Source of the DNA: an uncultured Lachnospiraceae bacterium
GTDB taxonomy: Bacteria; Bacillota; Clostridia; Lachnospirales; Lachnospiraceae
Direction: 5' to 3'
Length of the DNA: 64,000 bases
Assembly: GCA_947627245.1 (NCBI GenBank)
Contig: CANQVH010000008.1
Span: forward strand, 1-64,000
In this document: one piece after another, positions 60,042 to 64,000 of the stretch
Numbering within the stretch: the stretch's first letter is position 1
Layout: every line of letters begins with the position of its first letter
Notes under the pieces: generated by a model
The model's database searches: none
What the model saw: the letters and a program-made list of their open reading frames with translations, nothing else
Told to the model about the DNA's origin: nothing
Translations under genes and position numbers: made by a program

Positions 60042-61106
60042 ATGACAGCACAGCGTCATCGGAGGATGCGGACGGGAAGCGCGGCGCATCGGCGCAGAAG
60101 GACCGGGCGCACGGAGGAGGAGATCAGAAGCCTGAAGCGGAAGGCGCTGGTACTGCCCCTTGTGCTGGCGGTATTCGCGATCCTCGCCGTAGTGATGTTT
60201 ATAGCGGTTGACAATCGAGATATATTCAGCCTCGACCAGTTTTTGCACCGCGATCTTTACAACGTCGTGGAGATAGGCGGAGTCCGATGCAAACGCAGGA
60301 CAAGGATCAAGAGCTATCTGTTCATGGGTGTGGACGCGCGGGGCAAGGTCGGAGAGCATGTGAAAGAGGATGGCGCCGGACAGTGCGATGTTCTGGAGCT
60401 TGTCGTCATTGATCAGAATGCAGATACATATACAGTATTTCCGATTGACCGCAATACGCTAACAGAAGTCAAATCACTGTCCTCGGAGGGCGAATATTTG
60501 GCGACTACAGTCGAGCAGATTTGCGTAGCGCATTCAAGAGGCGACGGACGGGAAATCAGTTGTGAAAATGCAGTCGATGCGGTGTCGAACTTCTTATACG
60601 GACAGCCGATCGACGGGTATCTGGCGCTCAACATGGACAGTATTGGAATTATTAATCATCAGCTCGGCGGCGTCACGGTCAAGATTGAGGACGATTTTTC
60701 ACAGATGGATCCGACCCTGAAAATCGGCGAGACCGTTAAGCTGACCGACGAGCAGGCGCAGAATTATGTGCGCGGTCGTATGACTGTGGGAGACGGTACT
60801 AACGCGGGACGCATGAGGAGGCAGGAGCAGTTCCTTGCGAACGCGCAGCCGATTTTGACGGATAAGATCATGGAGGATGAGAAATTCCTCCGCAGCATGT
60901 ACGATGCGTTGAGTGATTATATGGTGACTTCTCTTTCTGGGAAGGACATCAGCAAGCTGGCGAAGGCATTTCGCTCCAATGAGTACTTTGAACCGCCTGA
61001 AATTAAAGGAGAGAAGTCTCGTGACGATCTCGGATTTACTCAGCTCACACCGGATGAGGAGGATGTGGCAAACGCGGTGTTGAAGCTGTTTTACGAAGAA
61101 GTATAG
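60042..61106 (+). CDS. LytR-CpsA-Psr (LCP)-type protein
   Basis: A 354-residue type II membrane protein: a very basic cytoplasmic start, one transmembrane helix (about residues 44-63) and an LCP-like extracytoplasmic domain. It has SYLFMGVDARG (about 91-101), DVLELVVIDQ, TVFPIDRNTL (about 127-136) and AGRMRRQEQFL near 255. LCP enzymes attach glycopolymers to peptidoglycan. The usual first Arg/Asp block is GAGQCDV here, with Gln where Arg is expected, while the later Arg residues remain. In context it probably links or controls the exopolysaccharide. Activity is uncertain because of that change. Confidence 0.8.
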   Translation: MTAQRHRRMRTGSAAHRRRRTGRTEEEIRSLKRKALVLPLVLAVFAILAVVMFIAVDNRDIFSLDQFLHRDLYNVVEIGGVRCKRRTRIKSYLFMGVDARGKVGEHVKEDGAGQCDVLELVVIDQNADTYTVFPIDRNTLTEVKSLSSEGEYLATTVEQICVAHSRGDGREISCENAVDAVSNFLYGQPIDGYLALNMDSIGIINHQLGGVTVKIEDDFSQMDPTLKIGETVKLTDEQAQNYVRGRMTVGDGTNAGRMRRQEQFLANAQPILTDKIMEDEKFLRSMYDALSDYMVTSLSGKDISKLAKAFRSNEYFEPPEIKGEKSRDDLGFTQLTPDEEDVANAVLKLFYEEV

Positions 61107-61133
61107 ATCATAATCACGAATGGAGAATGATGT

Positions 61134-62036
61134 ATGAATGTTGCAGAGAAGAATGTAGAGAACAATGTCTCGGAACTGAAGGTGATCACGAGTGACGCTT
61201 TCACACGGCAGGAGAATTCCGATGAGATGGAGATCGATCTGGTAGATGTGGCTCTGATGCTGCTTGACCGGGTACACTATATCATCTTTTTCCTGCTGCT
61301 GGGCGCAGTGCTGCTGAATGCGTTCGCGTTTTTCTTTATCGCGCCGAAATACGAGTCGATAGCGAGAATGTATATCGTCTCGGCGTCCGACGATTCGGTA
61401 GTCGACCTGACAGACTTGAATATCGGTACGAATCTGACGGCGGACTACGAGGAATTGATTATGAGCTACCCGGTGCTCGATCAGGTGATCGAGAAGCTGG
61501 GGCTTAACCTTGAGCCGACGGATGAGGAGGCGGAGTCCGATCCTGACCTCATCGAGAGAAGAATGGGATCTGATTTTGACTCGGAAAAGCTGGCTAAGAT
61601 GATCGAGATCTCGAATCCGACGGATACACGTATTCTGGATATCACGGTGACGAGCAAGGATCCGGAGCTTTCGCGTGACATCGCGAATACGGTGGTTGCG
61701 GTCGCGACCGACTACCTGCCGAGGACGATGGGCACGGAGGAGCCGAATGTCGCGCAGGATGCGCGTGCGGCGGTGCGCAAATCCAGTCCGAGCCTTGTCA
61801 GGTTCACTCTGATCGGCGCGCTGATCGGCATGCTGCTGTACTGCGGTTATGTGATCGTGCGATATATGCTGGACGACACAGTACACACGGCGGAGGACAT
61901 CGAGAAGTATTTCGGCATCGTGCCGCTTACCTCGATCCCGGATATCGACATGGTGAACGAGAACCACGAGAAGAGAAAGAGACAGAGAGAGAAGAAGCTG
62001 AAGAGGAAAAAAACGATTGCGCAGGGGGATAAATAA
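61134..62036 (+). CDS. Wzz/CpsC-type chain-length and co-polymerase protein
   Basis: A 300-residue membrane protein of the Wzz/YveK type. A cytoplasmic start is followed by TM1 (about residues 45-66, IIFFLLLGAVLLNAFAFFFI), a long extracytoplasmic helical domain with MYIVSASDDSVVDLTDL and STNTVVAVATDYLP-like segments, and TM2 (about 222-243). The Lys/Arg-rich cytoplasmic tail (KRKRQREKKLKRKK) probably contacts the CpsD kinase encoded 2 bases downstream. It sets polymer length and activates the kinase. Length is normal. Confidence 0.9.
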   Translation: MNVAEKNVENNVSELKVITSDAFTRQENSDEMEIDLVDVALMLLDRVHYIIFFLLLGAVLLNAFAFFFIAPKYESIARMYIVSASDDSVVDLTDLNIGTNLTADYEELIMSYPVLDQVIEKLGLNLEPTDEEAESDPDLIERRMGSDFDSEKLAKMIEISNPTDTRILDITVTSKDPELSRDIANTVVAVATDYLPRTMGTEEPNVAQDARAAVRKSSPSLVRFTLIGALIGMLLYCGYVIVRYMLDDTVHTAEDIEKYFGIVPLTSIPDIDMVNENHEKRKRQREKKLKRKKTIAQGDK

Positions 62037-62038
62037 TT

Positions 62039-62779
62039 ATGGAAAAGTTGAATCTTGAACTGCCGGAGCTTCCGTACGCGGTGGAAGAGGCGCTCAACCG
62101 TCTGCGTATCAATATCAAGTTCTGCGGCAAGAATACGAAGATCATTCTGGTGATCAGCAGCACGCCGAACGAGGGAAAGAGCTTCGTGAGCGTGCAACTG
62201 TGGAGGATGCTGGCGGAGGCCGGTTTCCGCACGGTGCTGGTGGACACGGATCTGAGAAAGTCCGTACTCAAGAATCGTCACAGCTTCAGCAGCGATCAGG
62301 AGCTGAAGGGACTCGACTATTATCTGTCTGGGCAGGCGGAGTTTGAGGACGTCGTCTATCAGACTAATGTAGAGAACGGCGATATGGTGCCGTGTACCAA
62401 TCTTCTGGAAAATCCCTCATCGCTTTTGGAGGATGACAGATTCCGCGAGCTGTTTGGAAAGCTCTCTGAGGAGTATCGCTACGTGATCGTCGACTCCGCT
62501 CCGCTTGTGGATGTGGCCGATGGAGCGCTGGTCGCCTCCATGTGCGACGGCGCGATCCTCGTTGTGAACAGCGGCGAGACGTCCCGGACGCTCATCAAGC
62601 AGTCTCTGAACCAATTGGATCGCGCGGACTGCAAGCTGCTCGGGATCGTCCTGAACAAGACGGAGGTGGCGAGCCGTGCGTACTACAAGTATTACGGCCG
62701 CTACGGAAGATATTATAAGGGTTATTACGGCGGCTACGGCGGCTATTATGGCGAGAAGGAGACCGAGGACGCCGGTTGA
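62039..62779 (+). CDS. CpsD/CapB-type tyrosine kinase
   Basis: A 246-residue cytoplasmic bacterial tyrosine kinase: Walker A STPNEGKSF (about residues 41-49), Walker A' VLVDTDLRKS (about 67-76) and Walker B YVIVDSAPLVDVADGALV. A C-terminal autophosphorylation tail (about 220-240) holds more than ten tyrosines interspersed with Gly, Lys and Arg. It works with the Wzz-type activator just upstream and the CpsB phosphatase at the head of the operon. The first Walker A residue is Ser-Thr rather than Gly, as usual for this family. The tail is unusually Tyr/Gly-rich and long. Confidence 0.93.
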   Translation: MEKLNLELPELPYAVEEALNRLRINIKFCGKNTKIILVISSTPNEGKSFVSVQLWRMLAEAGFRTVLVDTDLRKSVLKNRHSFSSDQELKGLDYYLSGQAEFEDVVYQTNVENGDMVPCTNLLENPSSLLEDDRFRELFGKLSEEYRYVIVDSAPLVDVADGALVASMCDGAILVVNSGETSRTLIKQSLNQLDRADCKLLGIVLNKTEVASRAYYKYYGRYGRYYKGYYGGYGGYYGEKETEDAG

Positions 62780-62876
62780 CAATATTTGTTTCTGTTATAC
62801 TTATTTCGGATATTTGGTGTATACGTGGCAAACGCACCATTTATCATACATTTCCCGGGAAAGGAGGAATGCGGTT

Positions 62877-63539
62877 ATGAAATCCTTAAAGAAGACTTTA
62901 GCACTTGTACTTAGCCTTGTAATGTTGGTTTCTGTGATGGCTGTTCCGGCTTATGCCACCGAGGGTCCGTCCAAGACTACGGTGGCTGCTACGCAGTTCA
63001 CGGAAGCTGTTGAGGTCAAGGTTGATTCTGTGACGTACAATGGCAGTACTCAGACGGGTAAAGTCACTGTTACGTTTAACGGTAAGACCTTGGTAGAAGG
63101 CAAGGACTACAAGATCACCAAGCCGGCGACAGGTACAGATACCGGAAACTACACAGTAGAAATCGAAGGTATTGGTGACTACGCAGGCAAGGCGACGGGT
63201 ACGTTCACCATCAAGGCCAACCCGAAGGGCAAGAAGAGTGCAAAAGCTACCATCAAGGCGAAGAAGGCTTCTGTAAAGCTTGGGAAGAAGAAGGCTACTG
63301 CTAAGATCAACGTAAAGATTAAAGCCAAAAATAACAAGGCTCAACCTATTTACAAGATCAAAGCATACCCGAAGAAAACCAAGGCGAAACAGAAAAAGCT
63401 TGTGACGATCAACCAGAAGACTGGTAAGATCACCTTCAAGAAAGGTGCAAAGAAGGGCACGTACAAGATTAAGGTTACGATCCCGCGTTACAACAACTTC
63501 AAGGGTGCGACTAAGACCATTACGATCACTCTTAAATAA
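62877..63539 (+). CDS. secreted lysine-rich protein with Ig-like (MBG) domain
   Basis: A 220-residue secreted protein. The signal peptide covers about residues 1-29 (ends PAYATE), followed by an MBG/Ig-like domain (about 42-115, VKVDSVTYNGSTQTGKV, ending GTFTIKANPKG) and a very basic, Lys/Ala-rich C-terminal half (about 118-200, KKSAKATIKAKKASV and similar). It has no Cys and no anchor. ATG 62877 with AAAGGAGG is clear; the longer in-frame extension runs into cpsD and is rejected. The strong basic charge suggests it binds anionic polysaccharide or wall polymer, fitting the exopolysaccharide locus. Confidence 0.82.
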   Translation: MKSLKKTLALVLSLVMLVSVMAVPAYATEGPSKTTVAATQFTEAVEVKVDSVTYNGSTQTGKVTVTFNGKTLVEGKDYKITKPATGTDTGNYTVEIEGIGDYAGKATGTFTIKANPKGKKSAKATIKAKKASVKLGKKKATAKINVKIKAKNNKAQPIYKIKAYPKKTKAKQKKLVTINQKTGKITFKKGAKKGTYKIKVTIPRYNNFKGATKTITITLK

Positions 63540-63564
63540 CCAGTAGCTAAGCTTGGCTAGAAAA

Positions 63565-63596
63565 GGATCCCATGGCCACGCATGGGATCTGTTTTC
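63565..63596 (+). terminator. rho-independent terminator
   Basis: GATCCCATG pairs perfectly with CATGGGATC around a 6-base loop, followed by TGTTTTCT. It ends the transcript of the lysine-rich protein. Confidence 0.85.
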
Positions 63597-63773
63597 TACC
63601 ATTTTTTGATTCAGGCAGATTTATTCGGATGCGCGCGTGCGGCGCGCGATCTGAGAGATATCCGCGGTTTGTGCATATCGAGTGTGTATCATTTCTATTT
63701 CAAATCCGTTTTCACAGAGCATTCATTTGTTAAAACTTACCTTAATACAGAGAAAAAGATGGCAAAATTATGT

Positions 63774-63802
63774 TTGCGTATCCGTTTGCCGTATTATATA
63801 AT
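63774..63802 (+). promoter_or_regulatory. promoter of MBOAT gene
   Basis: TTGCGT, a 17-base spacer and a perfect TATAAT, ending 33 bases before the MBOAT ATG. The rest of the gap from 63597 shows nothing recognisable. Confidence 0.6.
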
Positions 63803-63834
63803 AAATTACAAAAGCTACTCGGGAGATTGAGCGG

Positions 63835-64000
63835 ATGGTTTTCAGCAGTCTGTTATTTTTGTTTCGTTTTTTGCCGGCGGTGCTGGCAGTTTATTACATA
63901 GTTCCGCGAAAAGCGCGCAATCTGGTGCTTTTGCTGTTCAGCCTCGTGTTCTACGCGTGGGGCGAGCCGGTATATATTGTGCTGATGCTGTTCACGATCC
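63835..64000 (+). CDS. MBOAT-family O-acyltransferase, 5' end
   Basis: The reading frame opens at ATG 63835 and runs off the window edge after 55 codons. The visible part, MVFSSLLFLFRFLPAVLAVY at residues 1-20 then RNLVLLLFSLVFYAWGEP, is the typical start of AlgI/PatA-like MBOAT proteins, with two hydrophobic helices. These enzymes acetylate or otherwise acylate exopolysaccharide in the outer leaflet, often with a DltD/AlgJ-type partner. The catalytic His is beyond the edge. It fits the exopolysaccharide cluster. Confidence 0.85.
   Translation, partial: MVFSSLLFLFRFLPAVLAVYYIVPRKARNLVLLLFSLVFYAWGEPVYIVLMLFTI

Noticed and set aside
62776-62801. TTGACA and TATACT upstream of the lysine-rich protein as a promoter
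   Set aside because: The spacing is 14 bases, too short for a sigma-A promoter; the gene may be read from upstream or from a site I cannot see.

Overview
The window looks like a chromosome segment of a spore-forming, plant-polysaccharide-degrading gut Clostridia, most likely a Lachnospiraceae relative. The evidence is sequence-level: GC-rich genes with strong AGGAGG-type ribosome binding sites, YesM/YesN-type two-component pairs, LplB/YtcP-type sugar ABC permeases, a DUF4317 protein, SpoVAC, a CwlC-like mother-cell amidase, Gram-positive CpsB/CpsD exopolysaccharide genes and a bacterial GlnRS. No rRNA, tRNA, CRISPR array, prophage or intact insertion sequence was seen.

Region 1 (1-2130): a PIN-domain toxin-antitoxin pair, about 730 bp of decayed non-coding DNA, and a small membrane-anchored orphan behind a promoter with a structured leader.

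Region 2 (2190-36240) is a glucuronoxylan/hemicellulose utilisation locus. It starts with cytoplasmic glucuronate isomerase (uxaC) and a cytoplasmic SGNH acetylesterase. Next come a YesM/YesN sensor-regulator pair, a first ABC importer (binding protein plus two permeases) and a cytoplasmic GH115 alpha-glucuronidase. A second importer follows, with a membrane-anchored binding protein of about 983 residues carrying two carbohydrate-binding-like repeats. It is linked to an NHL-propeller membrane protein, a Yip1 protein and a DUF5696 protein. A third importer follows, then a secreted GH5 glucanase, a secreted GH10 xylanase, an AraC regulator, two paralogous U32-like proteins and a membrane metallophosphoesterase. 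The simplest reading is that xylanase and glucanase cut polymer outside, ABC systems import glucuronic-acid-decorated and acetylated oligosaccharides, and esterase, GH115 and UxaC process them in the cytoplasm. No ATPase for the three sugar importers is encoded here, so a shared MsmX-type ATPase elsewhere is implied.

Region 3 (36260-58880) is mixed housekeeping and surface functions: a membrane protein/XRE regulator/NatA-NatB(CPBP) ABC cluster, a TrpX-type ABC importer on the minus strand, two Ig-like-domain surface proteins, a CwlC-like amidase behind a sigma-K-like promoter, mutY, a glycosyltransferase, a PAP2 phosphatase, guanine deaminase, glnS, a YdcF protein with an in-frame repeat tract, a Cof-type HAD phosphatase, an orphan spoVAC, DUF4317 and TraX.

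Region 4 (59058-64000) is the start of an exopolysaccharide cluster behind a near-consensus promoter: CpsB phosphatase, a 42-residue membrane peptide, an LCP protein, a Wzz-type chain-length protein, a CpsD kinase with a tyrosine-rich tail, a lysine-rich secreted protein and the 5' end of an MBOAT acyltransferase cut by the window edge.

Most interesting: two long hairpins (7644-7720 and 54412-54477) have unrelated stems but an identical 21-nt loop; a 22-bp-period direct repeat sits between the AraC-type regulator YesN and its probable target; a 12-G tract precedes the sensor kinase start; and none of the secreted proteins, including three solute-binding proteins, has a lipobox.
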